From CAMAVH01 sp964628235 (GTDB lineage Bacteria > Pseudomonadota > Alphaproteobacteria > SMXQ01): a stretch of 64,000 nucleotides of DNA. Shown here piece by piece: positions 1 to 8,618 of the stretch. Below the pieces are notes generated by a model. It saw only the letters and a program-made list of their open reading frames with translations. It was not told the origin of the DNA and made no database searches. Within the stretch, counting starts at the first letter, position 1. The number at the start of each line of letters is the position of its first letter. The translations under genes were made by a program, and so were the position numbers. The DNA lies in contig CAZVLU010000003.1 in assembly GCA_964628235.1 (NCBI GenBank), forward strand, positions 69,557 through 133,556, written 5' to 3'.

Positions 1-3000
1 CGTCCAATGCGCTGGCGTCTGTGACGGTGACGGGTAACGATATTACGCTGGCGAACATAGGCACCGCGGGAGCCGCTGGCGTCACGGGGGCCACAGCGGT
101 GACGGCGGCGACAGCGGGGGCGGATATCGGTTCGATCGCGCTAACCGGCACGACTTATAACGCCAACGCGCAAAACTACACGGCGCCGACCGGCGAGACG
201 ATCTTGATCAATGCCGGCGCGGCGACCAGCTTCACGACGTCGGCCGACGCCGTGACGTTCGGCACCGGAACGGTGAAGCTGGCGGACGGCTCGGATATCA
301 GCGTTTCGACAGCAGGCGGCGCAATTGCGGCAGCGGGCGGCATCCGTGGCGTTAGCGCCGAGACGATCACGCTCAATGCCGGCGCTAGCACCATCAGCAT
401 CGGCCAGATCGGTGATGGTGCGGAAATCGCCAGCCTATCGGCCACGGCGACGACCACGACGCTGTCGGGTAACGTGACGACCGCCGATGTCGCCGGCAAC
501 AACGTGACGATTACGGGTGCCGCCACCCTGGCGAATAACGTCACCATCGACACAGACAACGCGACGAATGACGGCGCGGTTCAGATCACCGGCGCGTTGA
601 ACTCGGATGCGTCTGCAAATCGTCGGATGTTGGTGGTGACGTCTGGCGGCGGTTCGGTGCAGACGGGCGCGCTGGGCACGACGACGACGCTCGGCGGGGT
701 TGATATCTCGGCCGACACGATCACGACGGGGGCGATCGCGACGACGGGCGCGGCCGGCCAGGCGGGCGGCGCGGTGTCGTTGACCTCGGCCGGCGCTTTG
801 ACGACGGGCGCGATCACGGCGTCGGGCGGCAGCAACGCGGCGGGCGGCACGATCACGCTGTCGGCGGGCGGGACGGCGACGAGCGGCATTTTGACGGCCT
901 CGGGCGGCACGGCCTCGACGGCGCTGGGCGGCGCTGTCGGCGGCGCGATCTCGGTGACGGGTGCGGATGTGACGCTGACGTCAGCGACGGCGTCGGGCAG
1001 CGCGGCGGGGGCGACCTCGAACCTGGCGGGCGGCAACGGCGGCAGCATCGTGCTGAACGCGACGGACGGCACGCCGACCATCACGCTCGGCGGCAATCTG
1101 ACGGCAGCGGGCGGCGCCGGCAACGGCGTCGGCAACGGCGGCGCAGGCGGCATGGTGCAGGTGCAAGACGCCTTGGTGCTGACGGCGGCATCGCTGATTT
1201 CGAGCGCTTCGGGTGCCGGCGGCGGCTCGGGCGCGGCGGGGGCGGGCGGTTCGATCTCGCTGTCCTCGACGGCGGACTCGGATGCGACGGCGCGGGCGCT
1301 GACCTTGACCGGCGGTACGGGCGGCGACGTGACGGCGACGGGCGCGCTGGGTGCCGCGAGCGCGCTGGCGTCGCTGACGGTGACGGGCAACGACATCGCG
1401 CTGGCGAACATCGGCACGACCGGCACGGCGGGCGTCACGGGGGCGACAAGCGTGACGGCGGCGACGGCGGGGGCCGACGGCGGTTCGATCGCGCTGACCG
1501 GCACGACTTACAACGCTAACGCGCAGACTTATACGGCGCCGAGCGGCGAGACCATCCTGGTCAACGGCGGCGCGCCGACGACGTTCACGACCACGGCGGA
1601 CGCGGTGACCTTCGCGACCGGCACGGTGAAGCTGGCCGACGGCTCCGACCTGACGGTGAACACGGCGGGCGGCGCGATTGCGGCGGCGGGCGGCATCCGC
1701 GGCACCAGCGCGGAGACGATCGCGCTCAACGCCGGCACCGGCACCATCAGCGTCGGACAGATCGGTGACGACGGGGAAATCGCGTCGGTCGCCTTGACCT
1801 CAAGCGCGGTCTCCTCGGCGGCGATCACTTTATCGGGCAACGTGACGACCGCCGACGTTGCCGGCAATGACGTGACGATCACCGGCAATCTGCAACTTAC
1901 GGCGAACGTGCTGATCGACACCGACAACGCCGCCAACGATGGCGATGTCACCGTCAACGGCACGATCCGCGCCGACAACATCGTCAATCGCCGCAGCCTG
2001 ACGATCGCGGCCGGCGATGGCACGGTCACGACGGGGGCCATCGGCACCGGAACCAACCAGGCGCTCGGTGGTGTCGAGATCGCCGCCGCCACGATCCAGA
2101 CCGGCGCCATCGACACCGAGGGCGGGGCCGATCAGGCCGGCAGCGCGGTGACATTGACCGCGACCGGCGCTGTCGTGGCCGGCGGCATCCTCACCAGCGG
2201 CGGGGCTGCGTCGGCGGGCCAGGTCGGCCGCGATGGTGGCAGCGTGACCATCACCGGCGGCGACGTGACTGTCGGTGCCGTCACCGTGTCGGGCAACGCC
2301 GCAGGCGCGGGGTCCAATGCCGATGGCGGTAACGCTGGGAGCATCGCGCTCGACGCGACGGACGGCACGCCGACCATCACGCTCGGCGGCAATCTCACGG
2401 CGACGGGTGGGGCCGGCAACGGTGTCGGCAATGGCGGCAACGCGAGTAGCGTGACGATCAACGACCCAGCGATTCTGGCTGGCGCTGTCGCGATCAATAC
2501 GGTCGGCGGCATCGGCGCGGCGAGCGGGACGAGCGGCGACGTGACTTTCGCCGCGACGGTGAATTCCGACGCCACGGCGCGCAGTCTCGGCATCGCGGCG
2601 GGCGCCGGCGACATCGTCTTGGCCGGCGTGGCGGGCGGATCTTCGGCCCTGCAACTGCTGACGGTCTCCTCCGCCGACACGATCGCGTTCGCTGCGGTCT
2701 CGACGACAAGCGGCCTCAGCGCGACGGCGACCGGCGCCATCGCCTTGAATGGCGACATCGCGGCGACCGGCGGCGCCATCAGCTTGTCGGGGCCAATCGA
2801 TCTCGCTGGCGATCGCAGCATCAGCAGCGGCGCCGGCGCCATTACGCTCGGCGACATTCGCGGACCGGGCTTCGATCTGACCGTGAGCGCCGGGCCGGGC
2901 AATATCCTGTTCACGGGCGACGTGGGCGGTAGCGGCGCGCTCGATGCCTTGACCATTCAGTCGGCCGCGAATGTCACGCTGTCCGGCCTGATGACGGTCG

Positions 3001-3533
3001 GCAATTTCCTGCAGCAAGCGGGCAGCGGCACGACCGACTTCGGCTCGCAAGGATTGCTGGCCAGCGGCGCGGTGACGGTGCGGACCGATACCATTCTGGG
3101 TGAAATCAATGTCGGCTCGTTCACCATGCAAGCATCGACGGCAACCTTGACGGGCTCGATCAACGGCGTCGCCGGCACGACGGCCTGGCAGGAAATCGTC
3201 GTCGAGCCGCTCGCCGTCGGCCCCTACAGCATGAACGGCGTCGTCTTCGTCGAGAACTATGTGACGCCGTCACCGGAGACGAATAACAACGCCTTGATCA
3301 CCCAAGCCGGGACGCTCGCGAGCGTTCGGCCGACGGAAAACGGCGGCGCTGGCAGCATCGTTTCGTCATTGACGCATGGCCGTGCCGACAGCAGCTTGAA
3401 TGGCCTGACGCGTGGTGCTTCGCCAGCCTTGAATTTGGGCCTGCTCGCCATTACGCCAGCTGCGAGCGGCGGCGGCCCGGATGCGTTACCCGATATCGAC
3501 TATGTCTTCGATTATTTCCGCGAACGCCAATAA
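1..3533 (+). CDS. Repetitive Ala/Gly/Thr-rich surface or secreted protein, 5'-truncated
   Basis: The frame is open from the window edge (first codon at 3), so this is the C-terminal ~1177 residues of a larger protein; the GTG at 21 is internal to the repeat and not a start. The protein is dominated by Ala, Gly, Thr, Ser, Val, Asp and Asn and is nearly free of Cys, Trp and Lys, typical of beta-helical exoproteins of the filamentous-haemagglutinin or autotransported adhesin kind. Two long tandem repeats are visible: the block beginning TVTGNDITLANIG returns 451 codons later as TVTGNDIALANIG. The last ~150 residues are unique and end DYVFDYFRERQ. No beta-barrel translocator domain is visible at the C-terminus, so two-partner secretion or type I secretion are the options. 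Function is not assignable; an adhesin or biofilm matrix role is inference. Confidence 0.75.
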   Translation, partial: SNALASVTVTGNDITLANIGTAGAAGVTGATAVTAATAGADIGSIALTGTTYNANAQNYTAPTGETILINAGAATSFTTSADAVTFGTGTVKLADGSDISVSTAGGAIAAAGGIRGVSAETITLNAGASTISIGQIGDGAEIASLSATATTTTLSGNVTTADVAGNNVTITGAATLANNVTIDTDNATNDGAVQITGALNSDASANRRMLVVTSGGGSVQTGALGTTTTLGGVDISADTITTGAIATTGAAGQAGGAVSLTSAGALTTGAITASGGSNAAGGTITLSAGGTATSGILTASGGTASTALGGAVGGAISVTGADVTLTSATASGSAAGATSNLAGGNGGSIVLNATDGTPTITLGGNLTAAGGAGNGVGNGGAGGMVQVQDALVLTAASLISSASGAGGGSGAAGAGGSISLSSTADSDATARALTLTGGTGGDVTATGALGAASALASLTVTGNDIALANIGTTGTAGVTGATSVTAATAGADGGSIALTGTTYNANAQTYTAPSGETILVNGGAPTTFTTTADAVTFATGTVKLADGSDLTVNTAGGAIAAAGGIRGTSAETIALNAGTGTISVGQIGDDGEIASVALTSSAVSSAAITLSGNVTTADVAGNDVTITGNLQLTANVLIDTDNAANDGDVTVNGTIRADNIVNRRSLTIAAGDGTVTTGAIGTGTNQALGGVEIAAATIQTGAIDTEGGADQAGSAVTLTATGAVVAGGILTSGGAASAGQVGRDGGSVTITGGDVTVGAVTVSGNAAGAGSNADGGNAGSIALDATDGTPTITLGGNLTATGGAGNGVGNGGNASSVTINDPAILAGAVAINTVGGIGAASGTSGDVTFAATVNSDATARSLGIAAGAGDIVLAGVAGGSSALQLLTVSSADTIAFAAVSTTSGLSATATGAIALNGDIAATGGAISLSGPIDLAGDRSISSGAGAITLGDIRGPGFDLTVSAGPGNILFTGDVGGSGALDALTIQSAANVTLSGLMTVGNFLQQAGSGTTDFGSQGLLASGAVTVRTDTILGEINVGSFTMQASTATLTGSINGVAGTTAWQEIVVEPLAVGPYSMNGVVFVENYVTPSPETNNNALITQAGTLASVRPTENGGAGSIVSSLTHGRADSSLNGLTRGASPALNLGLLAITPAASGGGPDALPDIDYVFDYFRERQ
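3..2650 (+). repeat. Two tandem ~1.35-kb coding repeats
   Basis: Matching blocks start at about 23 and 1376 (offset 1353 nt = 451 codons) in the same frame. Toward the 3' side the offset falls to about 1296 nt (the block ATDGTPTITLGGN at about 1059 and 2356), so the second copy has lost about 19 codons. The copies are similar but not identical at DNA level, which indicates an old duplication with divergence. Confidence 0.8.
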
Positions 3534-3554
3534 TCCAAAAACGGATAGGCAGGC

Positions 3555-4811
3555 TTATTTACGCGCCGGCTCTCCACTACAGATAAGTGCCTTTTTTATT
3601 CCCCGACGATGGCGCATGGCCCATAGCCATAAGCCGAGGCAGAGGACGGCGCCGCCGGCGGTTGGCCAAATTAAGCCGCTATGGTCGGCAACTACGCCAA
3701 TCACTACGGCGCCGATCGCAGGGCCGCCGCGAAAGAGCACGCCGTAAAGGCTCATCACGCGCCCGCGCATCTCGCCGGCGACGGCCGATTGCGCCAAAGT
3801 CTGAGTGCCGATCCCGTTGACGGAAATGGCGCAGGCCGCGACGGTGACCAGCCCGACTGCTGCCCAGAAGCTGGGCGCCAGCGTGAAGAGAAGCACACTC
3901 ACGCACATGACAGCCAAGCTGATGATAGTCGCCTGAAAGACTTGATCGAGCGCATTGCGCCGGATCATCACAATGCCTCCCACCATGGCGCCGACGCCCA
4001 TCGCGGAGGTAAGCCAAGCAAGGCCAGCGGCGCCTTCATTGAAGACGCCATCGGCGAAACCCGGTAGCAATTCGGTCAAAGGGCGGACGAGGATGCTGCC
4101 GATCGCGAAGAGCAGTAGCAACGGGCCGAGGCCGCCATGCTGGGAGACATATCGATATCCTGCAGTGACTTGCGCCCCCATCGAGGCCTTCGCCTGGGCG
4201 GCTCGTTTCACGGGGGAGACATCGATCATCCAGAGAGCTGCGAGCAGGGCGAAGTAGCTTGCCGCGTTGACGGCGAAAGCGCCGGACACGCCGGACTTCA
4301 CGATGACCAAGCCGGCGACGGCGGGACCGATAAAGCGCGCCAGATTGAACAGCACCGCGTTGCTCGCCAAAGCAGTCGGCAGCAACTCGCGAGGAATGAG
4401 ACTGGGGATAAGGGCGAAGCGCGCTGGCTGATTAATCGCCGCGATGCTGCCGCGCAAGGTGACAAGAACGACGAGCAGCCAAATATCAAGAATGCCTATG
4501 GCCGACGTCACAAAAAGCGTTGAAGCATGAAGCATCGCCACGCTTTGCGTGGTGAGCGAAATACGCCGAGGGTCGCCGCGGTCGGCGATGACGCCGCCGA
4601 TGGGGCTGAGAATCACGGCGGGAAACAGATCGGCAAAGGCAATTATGCCCAGCCATGTCGTCGATTCCGTCAATTGCCAGGTCAACCAGCCAATGGCGAT
4701 GCGTTGCGTCCAATTGCCGATCAGCGAGACGAAATCACCAGATAAATAAAGGCAATAATTACGCTGCTTGAGGAGATCGCGGACGGTGGCGGGAGCATCG
4801 GCTGCTGACAT
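3555..4811 (-). CDS. MFS transporter (MFS_3 / EntS-like exporter)
   Basis: A 418-residue polytopic inner-membrane protein with about 12 hydrophobic segments. It has the MFS cytoplasmic loop GGVIADRGDPRR between helices 2 and 3 and the N-terminal pattern YLSGDFVSLIGNWTQRIAIG that marks the MFS_3 group (enterobactin exporter EntS and relatives). The ATG at 4811 is preferred over the TTG just upstream. It lies 98 nt downstream of the IclR-family gene on the same strand and its end faces the end of the repetitive protein gene 21 nt away. Neighbourhood suggests export or uptake of a compound related to the catabolic region, but the substrate is unknown. Confidence 0.85.
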   Translation of the reverse strand: MSAADAPATVRDLLKQRNYCLYLSGDFVSLIGNWTQRIAIGWLTWQLTESTTWLGIIAFADLFPAVILSPIGGVIADRGDPRRISLTTQSVAMLHASTLFVTSAIGILDIWLLVVLVTLRGSIAAINQPARFALIPSLIPRELLPTALASNAVLFNLARFIGPAVAGLVIVKSGVSGAFAVNAASYFALLAALWMIDVSPVKRAAQAKASMGAQVTAGYRYVSQHGGLGPLLLLFAIGSILVRPLTELLPGFADGVFNEGAAGLAWLTSAMGVGAMVGGIVMIRRNALDQVFQATIISLAVMCVSVLLFTLAPSFWAAVGLVTVAACAISVNGIGTQTLAQSAVAGEMRGRVMSLYGVLFRGGPAIGAVVIGVVADHSGLIWPTAGGAVLCLGLWLWAMRHRRGIKKALICSGEPARK

Positions 4812-4912
4812 CAATGCATTCTTTCACCGGATGCCCTGGCTACCGTAACTCAGCCATTCTGATGGCAGAGGGGGCGGAGAAGGCGCTGGGGAGCTTACTC
4901 GTTCGCCAAGTC

Positions 4913-5782
4913 TCAGGATAATTGGAGGTTTTTACGATCTTTGGGCGACTGGCTGTGCTGTTGAGTCTGCATAATGTTGCTGCGCTGGGTCGAGCGCATG
5001 CCGAGTTTGCGCGAAACATGCTCGGCTGCAGCCTTTAATTGTTGCGCCAGAGGGCCATTATAGGATGTGTCGAACGTGCCAGCGACGCTGAGCAGCGTGA
5101 TGACCATGACCAAGCGGCCCTCGTGATCGAAAACAGGCGCGGCAAAGGCGTCATGGCCAGTGCCGCCAGCGGAGCGCGCCATGCCATATTGGCGGATTTC
5201 GCGTTTCAAGGTTTCGAGGGCGGACGGACCAGCTTCAATTTCGTTTCCGTTGTTGCGCTTCGATTCCAGTTCACGTTTCAGGACGTCGCGTACATCGGCG
5301 GACGGCATGAAGGTCAGAAATACTCGTCCGGTGGCCGAGGTGATGAGAGGCAAGTTGCTCCCTTCGCGCACCCGCAGTACCGAACTTAACGTGCCCTGCT
5401 CGTACTTGATCACGGTCGAGCCGTGAGAGCCCCAGACGCTTAGAAGCGAAACAAGGCCAGTTTTTTGAGTCAGCTGGTGAATGACGTCGGAGGCGATTTG
5501 GACGCTATTGAGCCGGCCAAGCGCTGTCAGTCCCAGGTCGATGACGGAGGGGCCAAGTTCGTAGCGCCCGCTATGCTCGTTGTAGGAAAGGAGTTCTGTT
5601 TCGATGAGCGCCTTCAAATAGCGCTGAGTTCGAATCGGCAGCATGCGCGCTGCCTTGGCGATTTCGGGCAGACTGGCCGAGCCGCCGCAATTGGCAACAA
5701 TCTTGATCAGGGAAACGCCTGTCACGACAGTGCGATTTCCGCTGTTGCTCGTTTTGGCTTTGCGCGAGGTCTTCGTTTTCAT
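4913..5782 (-). CDS. IclR-family transcriptional regulator
   Basis: A 289-residue protein with an N-terminal winged helix-turn-helix (about residues 20-85, pattern SLPEIAKAARMLPIRTQRYL) followed by the IclR effector-binding domain (about 95-260), recognisable by VSLLSVWGSHGSTVIKYEQG and the segment with GMARSAGGTGHDAFAAPVFD. IclR proteins commonly control aromatic catabolism (PcaR, PobR, MhpR relatives), binding pathway intermediates in the C-terminal domain. It is encoded next to the first Rieske/ABC unit, so it is the best candidate regulator of unit A. The C-terminal tail after residue 265 is polar and low in structure. It may start a short operon with the MFS gene downstream. Confidence 0.9.
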   Translation of the reverse strand: MKTKTSRKAKTSNSGNRTVVTGVSLIKIVANCGGSASLPEIAKAARMLPIRTQRYLKALIETELLSYNEHSGRYELGPSVIDLGLTALGRLNSVQIASDVIHQLTQKTGLVSLLSVWGSHGSTVIKYEQGTLSSVLRVREGSNLPLITSATGRVFLTFMPSADVRDVLKRELESKRNNGNEIEAGPSALETLKREIRQYGMARSAGGTGHDAFAAPVFDHEGRLVMVITLLSVAGTFDTSYNGPLAQQLKAAAEHVSRKLGMRSTQRSNIMQTQQHSQSPKDRKNLQLS

Positions 5783-5904
5783 GCTGTTCGGTAGTAGCTG
5801 ACTTTATGCATCTCGATGCAAAGAGTTTTATCAGAAATTGCGATCCTGCCCCCATATATCTAATATTTGGCAGCAAGCGCTAAATTCTGTCGATGCGAAA
5901 AATG

Positions 5905-5934
5905 AAAACGGCAGCCTCGTCGGCTGCCGTTTTT
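5905..5934 (-). terminator. Rho-independent terminator, probably bidirectional
   Basis: A perfect 12-bp inverted repeat (arms 5905-5916 and 5922-5933, loop TCGTC) with A/T ends. Read on the minus strand it ends in TTTT then ATTTTT-like sequence. It sits just after the stop of the solute-binding protein gene and would end the Rieske1-SBP1 transcript. Confidence 0.85.
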
Positions 5935-5949
5935 GTGAGGGGCGTCGAG

Positions 5950-7065
5950 TTACTGCAGCAAGGTGCGAATCAGATCCTTGGCGCCGTTCATCGATTCTTC
6001 AAAGTCCTGGGTTTGCGTACCCATGTATTTATGCAGATTTTCCATGTCGAGCGCGCGGTCTGGATCGCCGAACGGAACGTTCCGCCGCCGGCTATTCAGC
6101 TGCACCGCCGCCATGATTTTCACTTGGACCTTTTCGCTCAGCAGCCAATTGACGAAGACGGTGGTGGCGTTGGGGTTCGGCCGGGGCTCTAGGACTTGCA
6201 TGCCGCAGACGCCGGCGCTCCAAGTGTCGACCCCCGACAGATGTCCGAGTTTCAATGGAACGCCGCTCTCCTCGAAGCGCAGAATTTCCGCATTGGGCAT
6301 TCCGAGGGCGATGGGATACTGGCCCTGAGAAAACCAAGTGACGAGCTGACGGGTATTGGAGGTGATGATCGGCTTCTGGTCGATCATCAATTGCTTGATG
6401 AAGTCAGGACCGAAGACTTTATAGATTGCCCCCATGTGGACGATGGTCGATCCGCCGCGAGGGTCGGCCATGGCGATTTTTCCGCGCCATTTGGGGTCGA
6501 GAATTTCCTTAAACTGGGAAATTTGCCCCTCCGGGATGACCGCTTGATTGTAGTAAACGAGCGGGCTGTCATAGGCGCAGAAGGCGGGCATGTACTTTTT
6601 CCCGTAATCGAGGAACATGCTTTCTACGCCGCCGTACCAATGCTTATCATCGGCCACGTCGGGCCGTATATACATGTCGCGCACGGGCGCCAGGCCGCCT
6701 TCTTGGATCAGCTTGTAAGCTTGCGTTTCGGCGCCGCCGACGCGGATGTCCCAGAGGTGCCGGCCGACTTCCCGTTCTTTGACGACGCGCGGCCAAAAGT
6801 CGCGCCCGGCGAAGGACGTGACCTGCATCTTGATCTCGGGATAATCCTGCTGGAAAGTTTCGAGCAGGCTTTGCCACAGCTTGCCGGACGGACCGGCGAC
6901 GACCAGCTTGCCCTCCTTCTTGGCGGCGGCCACGGTCTGGTCCCATTTCTCCTTCCCCGCCCAGTTTTCTTGCGCCTGCAGGGGCGTGGCGGCCAATGCA
7001 ATCGTCAGTCCCAGGGCTGCGGTGACGAGTAAGCGTAGGCGATCGTTCCTCGCGATAAGTCGCAT
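5950..7065 (-). CDS. ABC transporter periplasmic solute-binding protein (SBP1)
   Basis: A 371-residue periplasmic protein with a Sec signal peptide (residues about 1-31, hydrophobic core LLVTAALGLTIALAA, cleavage near PLQA-QENW). The fold is the Fe(3+)/spermidine-type solute-binding family (SBP_bac_6/8): N-lobe WDQTVAAAKKEGKLVV, hinge segment AYDSPLVYYNQAVIP, C-lobe PNPNATTVFVNWLLSEK. A purine-rich GGGGAGAGAA ribosome site precedes the ATG. It follows Rieske1 on the minus strand by 70 nt. Homologues are often labelled iron-binding, but the context is aromatic catabolism and I think an aromatic or other organic carboxylate is more likely. Its membrane partners are most likely the divergent ATPase1-permease1 genes. 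Confidence 0.85.
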   Translation of the reverse strand: MRLIARNDRLRLLVTAALGLTIALAATPLQAQENWAGKEKWDQTVAAAKKEGKLVVAGPSGKLWQSLLETFQQDYPEIKMQVTSFAGRDFWPRVVKEREVGRHLWDIRVGGAETQAYKLIQEGGLAPVRDMYIRPDVADDKHWYGGVESMFLDYGKKYMPAFCAYDSPLVYYNQAVIPEGQISQFKEILDPKWRGKIAMADPRGGSTIVHMGAIYKVFGPDFIKQLMIDQKPIITSNTRQLVTWFSQGQYPIALGMPNAEILRFEESGVPLKLGHLSGVDTWSAGVCGMQVLEPRPNPNATTVFVNWLLSEKVQVKIMAAVQLNSRRRNVPFGDPDRALDMENLHKYMGTQTQDFEESMNGAKDLIRTLLQ

Positions 7066-7135
7066 CGTTCTCTCCCCATTCGTTTATGTCGCTGATGGAG
7101 CATCGCTCCCTCAGCGTTCTTTAGCCGTTTGCCGC

Positions 7136-8416
7136 TTATTCCGCGGCTTGGTTGCGGAAGGTTTTTGACCGGACATATTCTTTGTGATCGACGCTGTTGG
7201 GCATGACTTCCGATACGACGATCAAGTTCGATATGTCGGCGCTGTCGCGCCGCACATTCAGAGGATCCTTGCCTTCTTGGACGGCCTCCATGCCTTCTTG
7301 CAACTGTTTGCGCACGCGCGCGATGATGACGTCGGTCGTGCCAAGGTTCTCGTTGCGACGATCCTGGATCGGGCCTTGGCTTTCCGAGGCGAAAGCGTCG
7401 TGGACATTGAAGGATTCGCCCATGCCGGTGAAGTTCGACGTCTGCATGAGATTGCGATCTTGGAAGTAGCGGTTTTCCAAGGTGCGCTTGGTGACGCCGT
7501 CGGGGCCCATGTCGTTGCCCAAGCGCTTGGCGTACTTCTCCATGTCGAGCGGACGGACGCGGTTGAAAACGTAGTCCCACCGCACATGATGCGTGTCGTC
7601 GATCGGCACATGCCAATGCATGGAGTAGCCTTCGCCGATGCGTCCTTCGTTGCCGACGATCGCGATGGCGTTGGGCATGACGAAATTGGTCACGCGCACA
7701 TATTTTTTATCTTCGCCTGATTTCCGAATCGAGAAGATGCGCACGCCGTAGTCGGTCACTTCGTGATCCAAATTCGGACGGCGATCCTCCTTGTAATACA
7801 TATCGGCCGACATGCCTTTGTCGGTGCCGGGCACAGGGCGGGTGTCCTTCTTCTCGATGGGGCGGTGCAGGAACGACAAATGCGCCGGGTCGTAGCCGCC
7901 TTCCAGCGATTGCAAGTAGTTGCAATTCAGCGTCGACCGCTTGAGAAAGCGGCGTTCCGGGGGCGCCTTGATGAATTCGTAATCGGGAAACTTTGGCGGT
8001 TCGCCCTTTCCCATGTAGGTGAAGATCATGCCGCCGACCTCATGGACAGGGTAGGCAGTGTGCTTGATCTCGTCTTTGTAGGTGCTGTTCTCCGGTTCGG
8101 CAGGCTGCTCCAGGCACTTGCCTTTCACGTCGAATAGCCACCCATGATAGAGGCAGCGCAACCCGCCGTCCTCGATGCGGCCGTAGCTCAGATCCGTGCA
8201 GCGATGCGGGCATTGCTTGCCGAGCAGTCCGAGCTGCCCACGCTCGTCGCGGAACAAGACCAGATCTTCGCTGAACAGGCGCACGGGAAAAGGCGCGCTG
8301 CCGGGCGGCACTTCTTCGCTGAGCGCGACGGGCTGCCAGTAGCGGCGCATCAGCTCGCCAGCAGGCGTGCCTGGGCCAGTTTGGGTCAGCAACTGGTTCA
8401 TCTCTTGCGATAGCAT
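7136..8416 (-). CDS. Rieske [2Fe-2S] aromatic ring-hydroxylating oxygenase, alpha subunit (Rieske1)
   Basis: A 426-residue phthalate-dioxygenase-like oxygenase component. The Rieske cluster ligands are C69-x-H71 and C88-x2-H91 (CPHRC ... CLYHGW), preceded by the family N-terminal motif LMRRYWQPVAL. The mononuclear iron site is marked by DPAHLSFLHR (two His) and a downstream carboxylate region around QGPIQDRRNENLG. Such enzymes need electrons from an FMN/[2Fe-2S] reductase, and none is encoded here. A GGAGGAAC ribosome site lies just before the ATG. It is divergent from ATPase1 and closest in sequence to Rieske2. Known family members act on phthalate, 3-chlorobenzoate, vanillate or related aryl acids; the substrate here is unknown. 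Confidence 0.93.
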   Translation of the reverse strand: MLSQEMNQLLTQTGPGTPAGELMRRYWQPVALSEEVPPGSAPFPVRLFSEDLVLFRDERGQLGLLGKQCPHRCTDLSYGRIEDGGLRCLYHGWLFDVKGKCLEQPAEPENSTYKDEIKHTAYPVHEVGGMIFTYMGKGEPPKFPDYEFIKAPPERRFLKRSTLNCNYLQSLEGGYDPAHLSFLHRPIEKKDTRPVPGTDKGMSADMYYKEDRRPNLDHEVTDYGVRIFSIRKSGEDKKYVRVTNFVMPNAIAIVGNEGRIGEGYSMHWHVPIDDTHHVRWDYVFNRVRPLDMEKYAKRLGNDMGPDGVTKRTLENRYFQDRNLMQTSNFTGMGESFNVHDAFASESQGPIQDRRNENLGTTDVIIARVRKQLQEGMEAVQEGKDPLNVRRDSADISNLIVVSEVMPNSVDHKEYVRSKTFRNQAAE

Positions 8417-8509
8417 CTGTTCCTCCGCCGTTTTTAAAAAATATCGTTATATGATAAAAAATGAATTTATAGTTTGCGTCGATGTCGCGTCAAGCGAGTA
8501 CAATGCAGC

Positions 8510-8528
8510 ATAAAATCTATGGTTTTAT
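8510..8528. promoter_or_regulatory. Operator-like inverted repeat ATAAAA-N7-TTTTAT
   Basis: Six-bp perfect arms separated by 7 nt in the middle of the divergent promoter region. It lies 45 nt upstream of the -35 box of the rightward promoter. A regulator-binding role (IclR family nearby) is inference. Confidence 0.4.
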
Positions 8529-8572
8529 AACTTATCGCCGTTCGATAATTGCGCCGTTTCGCCGGGCCCTGC

Positions 8573-8601
8573 TTGACAGTTCATTCTAAAAAACGATTAA
8601 T
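8573..8601 (+). promoter_or_regulatory. Sigma-70-type promoter for the ABC/ring-cleavage operon
   Basis: Consensus TTGACA at 8573-8578, 17-nt spacer, ATTAAT at 8596-8601 (or TTAATA with 18-nt spacing). Transcription would start near 8608, which leaves almost no leader before the TTG at 8619 and favours a later start for the ATPase gene. Confidence 0.55.
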
Positions 8602-8618
8602 ATCTTCAAAATTCGTCA

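Larger units (their letters stand above)
8417..8618. promoter_or_regulatory. Divergent control region between Rieske1 and ATPase1
   Basis: About 200 nt, clearly more AT-rich than the flanking genes. It carries a good sigma-70 promoter facing right (TTGACA at 8573) and an inverted repeat ATAAAA-N7-TTTTAT at 8510-8528. A weaker TATC-N7-GATA dyad lies at 8442-8456 close to the Rieske1 start. No small gene is seen. Confidence 0.6.

Noticed and set aside
581..3131. Long minus-strand frames opposite the repetitive protein
   Set aside because: Mirror frames of GC-rich repeats; Pro/Ala/Val-rich without recognisable features.
5905..5934. A palindrome that could be an IclR operator
   Set aside because: The A/T tails and place after a stop codon fit a terminator better.
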